The notes under the pieces: model-generated
The model's database searches: none
The model's input: only the letters and a program-made list of their open reading frames with translations
Told to the model about the DNA's origin: nothing
Assembly (NCBI GenBank): GCA_951828585.1
Contig: OX639991.1
Coordinates: forward strand, 1,334,576 to 1,398,575
Length of the DNA: 64,000 bases
Origin: Longimicrobiales bacterium
Lineage (GTDB): Bacteria; Gemmatimonadota; Gemmatimonadetes; Longimicrobiales; Gaopeijiaceae
Reading direction: 5' to 3'
Shown: in pieces, positions 25,842-33,722 of the stretch
Layout of the letters: the number at the start of each line of letters is the position of its first letter
Numbering within the stretch: the first letter of the stretch is position 1
Position numbers and translations under genes: made by a program

Positions 25842-26142
25842 GACTCGTCCCTTCCGCCATCGCCTCTTCCAATTCCGCCCGCAGGTGATATTGAAAGCTA
25901 GTGTCGATGAGCAGATCCTCTTCGATCATCTCGTCATCCACCTGCCCCTCGAAATCCACCAACTCCCTGCCCCCCATCCGGGGCGGCAACTCGTCGAACA
26001 CGAAGATGACGTCCACCATGTCATACCCGTAGTGATCCACGAACTGCGTTAGCGTGAGTTCCTTTTCGTGCTCGCCGAAGTGGTCGGCATAGGCACGCTC
26101 CACAAGGGTCCTGATTCTCGCCAGACTTTCCTGGGTCACCAT
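25831..26142 (-). CDS. Small acidic partner of the HEPN protein, unknown family
   Basis: 103 residues. It opens MVTQESLARIRTLVERAYADH, has a hydrophobic strand VDVIFVFDELPPRMGG in the middle, and a strongly acidic C-terminal half. It lacks the GS...SD.D signature of the MNT nucleotidyltransferases that usually accompany HEPN proteins. Gene order (small acidic protein first, HEPN second, 11-base overlap) resembles an antitoxin-toxin operon. Conservation of the pair in the decayed copy at 33308-33595 supports a functional unit. Confidence 0.6.
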   Translation of the reverse strand: MVTQESLARIRTLVERAYADHFGEHEKELTLTQFVDHYGYDMVDVIFVFDELPPRMGGRELVDFEGQVDDEMIEEDLLIDTSFQYHLRAELEEAMAEGTSHES

Positions 26143-26247
26143 GTCGTCCTCCCACGCTATTGAGGCGAAGGAATCTAACGCGCGGCGATCACCGTCGCGT
26201 CATTGGGGGATGTCCGCTGGCCCAAGAGGCCCTCCGTCCGCCCGCAG

Positions 26248-27282
26248 TCAATCCAGCGCGATCAGATACACCCGCCGCGGATCGTTCGGCCCGGTCCCCA
26301 CCTCGCGCACCAGCCCGCGCTTCACCAGGCGGGCCAGCCGAGTCCGGGTGGAACGCGTCGAAAGCCCGATGGCGCCGGCGATCTCGCGGGTGGCCCGCCC
26401 CTCGCCGCCCTCCAGCAGACCGAGAATCGTCCGGTCCTTCGGATCGATGCTCGGCGAACGGATTGCCTCGGTCCGCAGGGTGACCCGGACACGGAACCCG
26501 ATCTCCTCCCAAGCCGGTGCGGGCAATCCGTCTTCGCGGCAGGCGGCGATCATCCGCTGCACCCCGCTTCCCCACTGCTCCACCAGTCCCAGTTCCTGGA
26601 AGACCCGGCCGATCACCCGGTTCCGCACCTTGGAGACACCGAGCGGGAGGTCCTCCAGAGTCAGCCCGAAGGGGAGGAGGCCCAGGTTCTCGACCTCCAG
26701 CCGATCGTCTAAGATCGCGACCCGGATCGGCATGCCGCGCTGCGAATAGTCCGCGTGGACGACCGCGTTGATGATCGCCTCGCGCACCGCCTCCGGGGGC
26801 AGGCTCCAACGGTCCCGGCGCCGCACGCGACCGATCACGGCTCCGCGCATCGAGTGCTTTTCGACGAACGCCACCGCTTCGTCAATGGCCCGCACGGGGT
26901 GCATCTCAAGTCGCGTGTGGTCCAGGATCGTCTCCTTGTCCTTCCCGGCGAAGCGCCCCGCCTGGATCCAGGCGTCGGGGAAGCGGTCGAGCCGGTCGCG
27001 TCCGAAGAGGAGGATGCCGCCCACCGTCGGCACCAGCCGGCCCTGGTGGGGGGTCAGGAGACGGAGGGTCTCCAGGTCCCGGCGTCTCAGCTTCCGCACA
27101 GGTGCGAAGGACTCGGAAGCAAGTCGGAAGTCCAGCGCTTCCGAGTTCGCTTCAGGGATCGGCCCTTCGTCGAAGGACTCGCCGATGGAGAACCGCTGCA
27201 TCTCGGCGATGAGCTGCGCGTCGGCCTGGCGGTTGGTGGAACCGACCCGCACATAGGTGCCACTTCTGCGGCAAAACCCCAC
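26248..27282 (-). CDS. Truncated Schlafen/AlbA_2-type ATP-binding transcriptional regulator
   Basis: The frame has 344 residues. Its recognisable start is the end of an AlbA_2 domain (TYVRVGSTNRQADAQLI), so the N-terminal ~100-120 residues expected for the family are missing. The remainder is typical: the GHKL-like ATPase segment PPEAVREAIINAVVHADYSQRG, then VENLGLLPFGLT, and a C-terminal winged helix (ATREIAGAIGLSTRSTRTRL). Upstream the sequence turns into the 3' end of a TonB receptor near 27260, so the truncation and the receptor damage share a junction. No ribosome-binding site supports the annotated ATG. It may be expressed as a fragment or be a pseudogene. Confidence 0.65.
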   Translation of the reverse strand: MGFCRRSGTYVRVGSTNRQADAQLIAEMQRFSIGESFDEGPIPEANSEALDFRLASESFAPVRKLRRRDLETLRLLTPHQGRLVPTVGGILLFGRDRLDRFPDAWIQAGRFAGKDKETILDHTRLEMHPVRAIDEAVAFVEKHSMRGAVIGRVRRRDRWSLPPEAVREAIINAVVHADYSQRGMPIRVAILDDRLEVENLGLLPFGLTLEDLPLGVSKVRNRVIGRVFQELGLVEQWGSGVQRMIAACREDGLPAPAWEEIGFRVRVTLRTEAIRSPSIDPKDRTILGLLEGGEGRATREIAGAIGLSTRSTRTRLARLVKRGLVREVGTGPNDPRRVYLIALD

Positions 27283-28029
27283 ACTTCCTGGTACTCCGCA
27301 CCCAGCAGGTTTTCGCCCCGCACGGTCAGCGCGAATCCCGGCCTCCCCCCGCGTCCCCCCGCGATCCCGGCCTCGGCCGACAGATCCACCACGGTGTAGG
27401 CCGCCAACGTCACCGGAGTCGCCGGATACGTCGAAAAGTCCCGGTCCGAACGCTCACCGGTACGGCGCGCACTCAGCTGCAGCCCCACCGCCTCCGCCAC
27501 CCGCACGAACGCCGTCGCGCCTGCCGCATGCCGCGGACGCCGCAGCAACGGCTCGCCCTCCACGAAGGTCGCCCCGGCACCCTCGTCGAACCCGGCGTCC
27601 TCGACCTCGGTGTCCAGCCAGGCGTAGCTGGCCGTCAGTTGCACCGGCCCGCCCCCGGCCTCCACCTCCAGCCCCCTGCTCCGCGCCTTCGCCACGTTGA
27701 AATAGTTGGGATCCCCTTGGGCCAGCGGCGAAAACGTGTACTGGATCAGGTCGCGATAGTCCTGGCTGAACCCGGTCAGCGACAGCCGGGACCGTCGCAT
27801 GGGCGGCCACGGTCCAGGCGGGCTCGGCCCAGCGGTTCGCGGTGACCACGAGGCCCTCCAGCTCGATGGGGTCCTGGGCGGTGAGGGGTTGGGGTGTGGC
27901 GGTGGCCAGTGCCAGGGTGGCGAAGGTGGCCGCGAGCGCGAGGCTGGTGCGGCTGCTGCTGCGGGTTTGGCCGACCGAGCGGTGGTCAGCGAGGGCGGGG
28001 GCGGTGGCGCGGTTCACGGTGTGTGTCAT
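27260..28029 (-). pseudogene. btuB: BtuB-like TonB-dependent receptor with a large internal deletion
   Basis: The 5' part encodes a signal peptide and, just after ...PLTAQDP, the motif IELEGLVVTANRWAEP followed by TVAAH, the plug start of BtuB-type receptors. At about 27800 it changes frame straight into C-terminal barrel sequence: LSLTGFSQDYRDLIQYTF, then FNVAKARSRGLEVEAGG, and LTVRGENLLGAEYQEVWGF. Some 350-450 residues of plug and barrel are missing and the two parts are out of frame. The very end, normally an aromatic strand, is lost at the junction with the Schlafen-type gene. The cobalamin riboswitch upstream shows its former substrate. Confidence 0.8.
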
Positions 28030-28195
28030 TTAGGCTCTCCCTCCCCGCGCGGAAGATCGAGGGAGATGCCGGGGCATCCGGTGCAGCCGTCATGAGATCC
28101 CCACGTCGGGGGTCTTTGCCACGAGCTGCTTCACCCTCACCTCCCCGCGGAGGTTCTTGGCGGCGCGCGGATCTGGCCGCGCGGGGCGCGTGTGG

Positions 28196-28372
28196 GTGCC
28201 GGACAAGCACGTCTCCTGGCTCGAGGCCGCCTGACCCGCCTTCCCAGGATCGTAGTTGGTCCCAGTGGCGTGTCGGATCGGCGTTCCGGGGAATCCCGGA
28301 CCTCTCACAGTGGCGGGGCCGCGCCGGACTTGCACCGGCTTCCGTTGGCCCCTCCGGCCGATTCGTGTTGTG
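28196..28372 (-). promoter_or_regulatory. Cobalamin riboswitch
   Basis: Read on the minus strand, the segment contains the class signature: GCCGGTGCAAGTCCGGC, then GGCCCCGCCACTGTGA, and towards the 3' end the B12 box GAGCCAGGAGACGTGC. These are the conserved core elements of adenosylcobalamin aptamers. It lies about 165 bases upstream of the BtuB-like receptor start on the same strand and should repress it when cobalamin is abundant. The receptor is a deletion pseudogene, so the riboswitch now controls a broken message, or transcripts reading into the Schlafen-type fragment. Confidence 0.88.
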
Positions 28373-28479
28373 GTGAGGATGGTAGTGGCGAGGGAGAGGG
28401 TGGGCAAGGGGACGGTGAAGCGGACCCCTGCTCGCATGTCTCACAGCCCGGGACGCCACTTGCTCCGACAATACAGAAC

Positions 28480-28489
28480 ATGATATCAT
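28480..28489. promoter_or_regulatory. Palindrome ATGATATCAT, candidate HipB operator
   Basis: Perfect 10-bp palindrome in an unusually AT-rich stretch, about 24 bases upstream of a consensus -10 box and 41 bases before the HipB-like start. HipB proteins bind inverted repeats in their own promoter; the match here is positional only. Confidence 0.4.
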
Positions 28490-28512
28490 ACAATCCACCG
28501 TTCACCGTCCAG

Positions 28513-28518
28513 TATAAT
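28513..28518 (+). promoter_or_regulatory. Consensus -10 box of the hipBA operon
   Basis: TATAAT, a perfect consensus in a GC-rich genome. The ATG of the HipB-like gene begins 11 bases after the box, so the transcript would start at or next to the start codon and may be leaderless. The -35 region is weak (ACAATC near 28490). Confidence 0.6.
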
Positions 28519-28529
28519 GGTCATAAAAC

Positions 28530-28880
28530 ATGCCAACATTTATCAAGGGCACGATCCCGCTCCCTGTCCTCCGTCTTCTCGGGAAACTCGGCAGCGACAT
28601 CAGGGATGCACGGCTTCGCCGGCGCATTCGCACGGTAACCCTGGCGGAGCGGGCACTGATCAGCCGAACCACGCTGCACAGGATCGAGCGGGGCGACCCG
28701 GGTGTCTCGATGGGCAACTACTCGACCGTCCTCTTCGTGCTCGGTCTGCACGACGGGATCTCGGAGCTGGCCGATCGCAGCCGCGATTCACTGGGTCTCG
28801 ACCTCCTGGAGGAACGGCTGCCGCAACGCGTCCGGTTGCCTCTCAGGAGCGGCGGACCCCGATCGCCCGCCGGGGAGTAG
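28530..28880 (+). CDS. hipB: HipB-like XRE-family antitoxin/repressor
   Basis: 116 residues. The helix-turn-helix lies around residues 22-75: LGSDIRDARLRRRI, TLAERALISRTTLHRIERG, then SMGNYSTVLFVLGL. It directly precedes a HipA-type kinase gene with a 12-base gap, the usual antitoxin-toxin order. It should repress the operon and neutralise the kinase. The last ~15 residues are Arg/Pro-rich and dispensable-looking. The chosen ATG is 11 bases past the -10 box, hence possibly leaderless. Confidence 0.82.
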   Translation: MPTFIKGTIPLPVLRLLGKLGSDIRDARLRRRIRTVTLAERALISRTTLHRIERGDPGVSMGNYSTVLFVLGLHDGISELADRSRDSLGLDLLEERLPQRVRLPLRSGGPRSPAGE

Positions 28881-28892
28881 GACGCTGTCGCC

Positions 28893-30143
28893 ATGGAGCG
28901 CGAGATTCTGGTCCACGCGGAGATGGAGGGCACTCCCGTCCTGGTGGGGCGGCTATGGGTCCGGGTGCGCCGGGGTCGCGAGAGTGCATCCTTCGAATAC
29001 GACCGCGCGTGGCTGAGGCGCCCCGACAGCTATTCCCTGGAGCCGGCGCTTTCGAGCGGGCCCGGTGCGTTTCACACCCGCAAGGCCCTCTTCGGCGCAA
29101 TCGGCGACTCGGCACCCGACCGGTGGGGACGCGTCCTGCTGCGCCGCGCCGAAGTCCGCCGCGCAAGGATGGAAGGGCGGGCGCCCCGGACACTCTTCGA
29201 GTCCGACTTTCTCCTCCTCGTGGACGACGAACTCCGCACGGGTGCCCTGCGGTTCCGGACCGACCCCGATGGACCGTTCCTGGAAGAGCCACGCCCCGGC
29301 CGGGTCCCCCCGCTCGTGGGACTCGGCCGGCTGCTGGACGCGTGCGACCGGGTAACCCGGCGGGATGAGTTGGACGAGGACCTGCGGCTTCTCATCGGCC
29401 CTGGATCGTCGCTCGGTGGCGCCCGCCCGAAGGCGGCCATCCGGGACCGGGACGGCGCGTTGGCGATCGCGAAGTTCCCCCATGCTGACGATGACCGGGA
29501 CATCGTGCTGTGGGAGGCCGTGGCGCTCGAGCTGGCCGACCGGGCCGGGATCGCGGTGCCCGACTGGCGCATCGAAAGGGTGGCCGGGCGGCGAGTCCTC
29601 GTCGTGCGGCGTTTCGACCGAAGGGGTGGGTCGCGAGTGCCCTTCCTGTCCGCGATGAGCATGCTGGGAGCCGCTGACAACGAGCGGCGCTCGTACCTGG
29701 AGATCGCCGACGCGGTCCGGTCGCACGGAGCTGCCCCGAGAAAGGATCTCCAGGAGCTGTGGAAGCGGGTGGTCTTCAGCGTTCTTGTCTCGAACACCGA
29801 CGACCATCTGCGGAATCATGGATTCCTGTACGAGCGCGACAAGGGCTGGCGCTTGTCTCCAGCCTTCGATCTGAACCCGACCCCCACGGACGAACGCGCG
29901 CGGGTACTCGCCACGAACATTGACGAGCACGATGGCACGGCTTCGCTGGATCTGGCGTTGGGGACCGCCACGTACTATGGCCTTGGTCCGGGTGATGCCG
30001 GGCGCATTGCGGGTGAAGTCGGTCGGGCGGTTGGGGGATGGAGGGAGGTGGCGGCGCAAATGGGTGCGACGCGACGGGAGACCGACCGGATGGAGTCGGC
30101 GTTCTCGCATGAGGATCTGGAGGGGGCGCAGGGATTGGGTTAG
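28893..30143 (+). CDS. hipA: HipA-family serine/threonine kinase toxin
   Basis: 416 residues. The N-terminal HipA subdomain has FEYDRAWLRRPDSYSLEPAL and FGAIGDSAPDRWGR. The nucleotide-binding region includes SSLGGARPKAAIRD and LAIAKFPHADDDRD. The catalytic loop is SNTDDHLRNHGFLY and the metal motif AFDLNPTPT, both typical of HipA kinases. E. coli HipA phosphorylates glutamyl-tRNA synthetase and induces growth arrest; the target of this homologue is unknown. Catalytic residues appear intact. It is co-transcribed with HipB from the promoter at 28513. Confidence 0.88.
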   Translation: MEREILVHAEMEGTPVLVGRLWVRVRRGRESASFEYDRAWLRRPDSYSLEPALSSGPGAFHTRKALFGAIGDSAPDRWGRVLLRRAEVRRARMEGRAPRTLFESDFLLLVDDELRTGALRFRTDPDGPFLEEPRPGRVPPLVGLGRLLDACDRVTRRDELDEDLRLLIGPGSSLGGARPKAAIRDRDGALAIAKFPHADDDRDIVLWEAVALELADRAGIAVPDWRIERVAGRRVLVVRRFDRRGGSRVPFLSAMSMLGAADNERRSYLEIADAVRSHGAAPRKDLQELWKRVVFSVLVSNTDDHLRNHGFLYERDKGWRLSPAFDLNPTPTDERARVLATNIDEHDGTASLDLALGTATYYGLGPGDAGRIAGEVGRAVGGWREVAAQMGATRRETDRMESAFSHEDLEGAQGLG

Positions 30144-30162
30144 GGGCGCCGGGTCCTCCGAG

Positions 30163-30612
30163 TCAACCTTCCTCGGCGTTCTGCGGCAGAGCCAACGCCT
30201 CCTCCAGCGCATCGAACGGCAGCACCGCGCACCTCACCCGGCTGGGGAATCGCCTGACCCCCGCCAGCGCCCGCAAGTCCCCCAGCTTCTTCGGGAACTC
30301 GGGACCTTCCGGGGCCAGCCCTTCGGTGAAGGCGTGCCGCAGATCGCCGACCGCACCGACCTCCTTCCCCGTCACCAGCGCGGTGAGCATCGAGGCCGCC
30401 GCCTGCGAGATCGAGCAGCCGCGGCCGTCGAAGCTCGCCTCGGCGATGAGTCCGTCCTCGACCCGTGCCCAGACCCTCACCGTGTCTCCGCAGAACGGAT
30501 TGTGGGCGTGGCCGCTGGTGGCCGGTGGGTCCAGAGGACCGCGGTTGCGGGGCCGCCTGAAGTGATCGCGGATCACCGCCTGGTGGAGTTCGTCGCCTGA
30601 GTTCGCCGCCAA
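30163..30612 (-). CDS. sufU: SufU/IscU-like iron-sulfur cluster scaffold
   Basis: About 149 residues. It begins DELHQAVIRDHFRRPRNRG, the usual SufU N-terminal helix. The three cluster/zinc Cys are at NPFCGDTV (residue 41), DGRGCSIS (66) and RVRCAVLPF near the end. GKEVGAVGDLRHAFTEG corresponds to the SufU-specific insertion. It accepts sulfur from a SufS-type desulfurase for cluster assembly. The TTG start at 30612 is chosen because upstream frame content is not family-like; GAGG lies about 11 bases before. It is divergent from the XdhC-like gene, 38 bases apart. No other suf genes are nearby. Confidence 0.82.
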   Translation of the reverse strand: MAANSGDELHQAVIRDHFRRPRNRGPLDPPATSGHAHNPFCGDTVRVWARVEDGLIAEASFDGRGCSISQAAASMLTALVTGKEVGAVGDLRHAFTEGLAPEGPEFPKKLGDLRALAGVRRFPSRVRCAVLPFDALEEALALPQNAEEG

Positions 30613-30650
30613 TTGTTGCGTGCCTCGCCGGGAGGTTAGCTTCCGGTCCC

Positions 30651-31727
30651 ATGGACCAGCCGAACAGCAGACACACGAACGCCGATCCGGTCCTCGCGCA
30701 AGCGGCCGAGTGGCTGGACGAGGGGCGCCGGATCGCCCTGGCAACCGTCACGCGCACGTGGGGGTCGGCGCCGCGCCGCGCCGGGAGCCACATGGTGATT
30801 GCCGACAACGGTGACTTTTCGGGGTCGGTCTCGGGGGGGTGTATCGAGGGGGCGGTGATCCAGACGGCGCTCGAGGTGATCGAAGCGGGGGAGGGGCGTA
30901 CGCTGGAATTCGGGGTGACCAACGAGATGGCGTGGGAGGTGGGGCTGGCGTGCGGAGGGAGGGTGCATCTGTTTGTGGAGCCGGTGGTGTAGCAGGGTGC
31001 GGATGCCCTGCGCTGGTTCCGGTGCTGGTCCGGGAAGGACTGGCGGATGAAGGCGAGCGTTCTGCTCGGGGTGGTCGCGGCCCAGAAATCGGGTCGCGAC
31101 GTGGTGCTTGCGACGCGACCTGGCGACGGCAAACAGGAGCTGATTGAAGCCGGGAGCGGCGTGGGCAATCTCGGAGTGGACGGCGATGTGCTGGCCGATG
31201 TCCTCCGGGTCGGCGAGTCGCGCACGATCGAGACCCAGGATGGGCCCGTCTTCCTTCGCCCCTACATCCGGCCACCGCGGCTGATCGTCGTCGGGGCGGT
31301 GCACATCGCGCAGTCGTTGGTCCCGATGGCGACCGTGGCGGGATTTCAGGTGACGGTGCTGGACCCGCGAGAGGGGTTCGCGACGGAGGATCGGTTCCCG
31401 GGCGCGGTGCTGGTGCGGGAGTGGCCGGACCAGGCCATGGCGGCGCTGGGACTCGACGGTCGCACGGCCATCGTCGCCCTCACCCACGACCCCAAGATCG
31501 ACGACCCTGCATTGATTGCGGCGCTGGAGAGCGACGCGTTCTACCTGGGTGCGCTCGGGAGCCGGAAAACGCAGGGCGCGCGGCGGGAGAGGCTGGGGGA
31601 GGCGGGGTTCACGGACGGGGACCTTGACCGGATCCACGGGCCGATCGGGCTGCCGATCGGGGCACGCACGCCGGAGGAGATCGCGGTGGCGGTGTTGGCG
31701 CAGGTGATCGGGGCGTTGCGGCTGTAG
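30651..31727 (+). pseudogene. xdhC: XdhC-family molybdoenzyme maturation factor, interrupted
   Basis: XdhC proteins bind molybdenum cofactor and insert it after sulfuration into xanthine-dehydrogenase-type enzymes. The N-terminal part (30651-30992) has LATVTRTWGSAPRRAG and SGSVSGGCIEGAV; the C-terminal part (31047-31727) has RLIVVGAVHIAQSLVP, LDPREGF and FYLGALGSRKT. Between them an in-frame TAG ends the first part at 30990. The family-like linker PALVPVLVREGLADEGER is readable only in another frame (about 31009-31065). So two nearby, opposite shifts, or sequencing errors, separate the halves. The first part has GGGAGG before its ATG. Confidence 0.72.
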
Positions 31728-31787
31728 GGGCCGCGGTGTAGTCTTTACGGGCTACGAAATGTTTCGCAGTTCCGGGAGGGTACCGTC

Positions 31788-33002
31788 GTGGGAGACTCGC
31801 GCTTGTCGTGGGGGATGTTTGTGCTGGCGCTGGCGTCGGGGCTCACCGGCGTGGCGGCGGTGCTGGAGGGATTCCGTGGCCCGGATGCCGACGCCCTCCA
31901 GCCCTGCGAGTCGGAGTTGAACGAAGAGATGCGAATCGGGTCGCTTGGCGGCCCCGCCGAATATTCGTTCTCGGACATCAACTCCATCGCGGTCTCGCAG
32001 TCCGGAGCGGTCTACGTCGACGATGCACACCCGCCCACCATCCGGGAGTTCGACCCGGACGGGCGGTTTGTACGGTCGATTGGCCGCGAGGGCGAAGGCC
32101 CGGGGGAGTTCAGGTCGATTGCGGGCGTATCGGTGCTGCCGGACGGGAAGGTCGCGTTCTGGGACCGCGGCGCTCGCCGGATCACCGTGTACCGAACCGA
32201 CGGGGAGTTCGACGAGACCCTCCGCATCGAGGGGGTGAATCCCCCCTATCCCTTTGCCGAACGCTCCTTCCTGACGGATGTGGAAGGGGATTACTACCTC
32301 AGGATCTTCGTCGAACCTGCGTCCTCCGGGCGCGACTTGGCGGCAATGCGGTACGGCTACGCGCGGATTTCACCGGACGGCACCGTGCTCGATACCCTTG
32401 CGGTACCCGAAGCGCCCGGGACCAGCGGCCAGTCGATCGTGATCCACACCCGTGCGGGCGACCGCAATCCGTTTCTGGAGGAAGCGCTGGACGCGCTGAG
32501 CCCGTTCGGCTATCTGGTGGCCGGGTTCAACGGGGCCTACGAGTTCTCGATCCTGGATCCGGCCGGCACGATCCAGGTGGAACGGGAGGGATTCCAGCCG
32601 GTGGAGGTGAAAACCGGCGAACGCGCCGAGTGGCGGGCCCGGGTGGCGCATGCCGAGCGCAGGTCCGGGGGGTCGTTAGCGGAAGTCCCGCGCAGGAAGC
32701 CGGCGTACCGGGACCTGTGGGTCGACTCGGACGGACGCATTTGGGTCCATCGTTACGCGGAAGCCGTGCGGCGGGATGAGCCGATTCCGGAGCTGTGGCC
32801 CGAGGTTCTCGAGGGCACCGAGCCCCCGATGACATGGGAGGAGCCGACGCTCTACGACGTCTTCGGGGCGGACGGCCGGCTGCTCAGGTGCGTCAGGGTT
32901 CCCGCTGACTCGGAAGTGATGGCGAGCCGGGGGTCACTGGTCTGGGGGATTTCTCGCGGTGACCTGGACGAGGAATACGTGGTGCGGTGGCGGATCGAGT
33001 AG
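31788..33002 (+). CDS. Secreted/anchored six-bladed beta-propeller protein
   Basis: 404 residues. An N-terminal hydrophobic segment (about 8-26) targets it to or across the inner membrane. Propeller repeats follow, for example INSIAVSQSGAVYVDD, IREFDPDGRFVRSIGREG, and GEGPGEFRSIAGVSVLPDG. Such NHL-like propellers are common, multi-copy and largely uncharacterised in this group; ligand or partner cannot be inferred. The GTG start has GGGAGGG 7 bases upstream. A distant paralogue lies at 36062. Confidence 0.78.
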   Translation: MGDSRLSWGMFVLALASGLTGVAAVLEGFRGPDADALQPCESELNEEMRIGSLGGPAEYSFSDINSIAVSQSGAVYVDDAHPPTIREFDPDGRFVRSIGREGEGPGEFRSIAGVSVLPDGKVAFWDRGARRITVYRTDGEFDETLRIEGVNPPYPFAERSFLTDVEGDYYLRIFVEPASSGRDLAAMRYGYARISPDGTVLDTLAVPEAPGTSGQSIVIHTRAGDRNPFLEEALDALSPFGYLVAGFNGAYEFSILDPAGTIQVEREGFQPVEVKTGERAEWRARVAHAERRSGGSLAEVPRRKPAYRDLWVDSDGRIWVHRYAEAVRRDEPIPELWPEVLEGTEPPMTWEEPTLYDVFGADGRLLRCVRVPADSEVMASRGSLVWGISRGDLDEEYVVRWRIE

Positions 33003-33020
33003 CGAGAGTGGGGGATCCGA

Positions 33021-33302
33021 TCAGGGTGCGCCGGGGCGCTCCTCGAAGAGGACGTGGATGGCGAAAGCTCGCTTTTCGGCGGGATTCGCGGCTTCTACCG
33101 CGGCGAGGATGCTGCTTCCGGTGGCGATGTGCTTGATGGCGTCCGCCTTGGAGAATCGTACGTCCGGATCGTAGTCGGCCTGATGCCTCCACGCTCACCG
33201 CACACCGCAGACCGCGTACCGCAGATTGACTTGCCGCGGGGCCCCACGTCGTCTCTCATGAACGAGCTGTTCGGCGGCTTCCAGCCAGTGGCGCGGATTC
33301 AT
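33021..33302 (-). pseudogene. Decayed copy of the HEPN gene
   Basis: The 5' end reads MNPRHWLEAAEQLVHERRRG and then VNLRYAV, matching the intact HEPN gene at 25371-25841. A stop follows, about 50-60 codons are missing, and the C-terminal block resumes as RHQADYDPDVRFSKADAI and RAFAIHVLFEERP. The YYALFH helix has been deleted. It is clearly homologous along both ends and clearly non-functional. Confidence 0.8.
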
Positions 33303-33307
33303 GGCGA

Positions 33308-33595
33308 CTATTCTCTCATCGCTTCTTCGAGTTCGGTCCGCAGGTGGAACCGAAAGAGTGTATCGATGAGGAGTTCCCCTTCCCATTTCACCGTCAATCT
33401 GTACGCGGAAATCCAGCATCTTCTGCCCCCCCAATTCGGGAGGCATCTCGTCGAACACGAAGGCGACTTCCACGATGCCGTAGCCGTGGTGGTCCACCCA
33501 TCGAGGGTGAGATCCCCTTCGCGCTTACCGAATTGGTCAGCGCAAGCACGCTCGACGATGGCTCTGATTCTTGCGAGTTCTTCCTTTGTCACCAT
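33308..33595 (-). pseudogene. Decayed copy of the HEPN partner gene
   Basis: Begins MVTKEELARIRAIVERACADQ and ends LLIDTLFRFHLRTELEEAMRE, both matching the intact partner at 25831-26142. The middle (DHHGYGIVEVAFVFDEMPP) is readable only in another frame, so two compensating shifts near 33500 and 33385 separate it. The frame stays open, giving a 95-residue product with a scrambled centre. It lies just upstream of the decayed HEPN gene, preserving the cassette order. Confidence 0.75.
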
Positions 33596-33664
33596 CTCGC
33601 CCCTCCTCGATCGTAAGGCGGGAAAGGTAACGGCGGGCCATCACCACCACATCATCGTTCCCTG

Positions 33665-33722
33665 GCAGTCCGTGGACAAAGCCGCCCGAGCACCGAGAGC
33701 GGCGAGGCGCCGGGCTGGCAAG
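33665..33722 (-). repeat. Partial copy of the dispersed GCAGYCCGTGGAC element
   Basis: GCAGTCCGTGGACAAAG begins the copy; GCACCGAGAGCGGCGAG and GCGCCGGGCTGGCA follow, one half of the element. It lies about 70 bases upstream of the decayed partner gene. No matching second half was found nearby. Confidence 0.75.
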
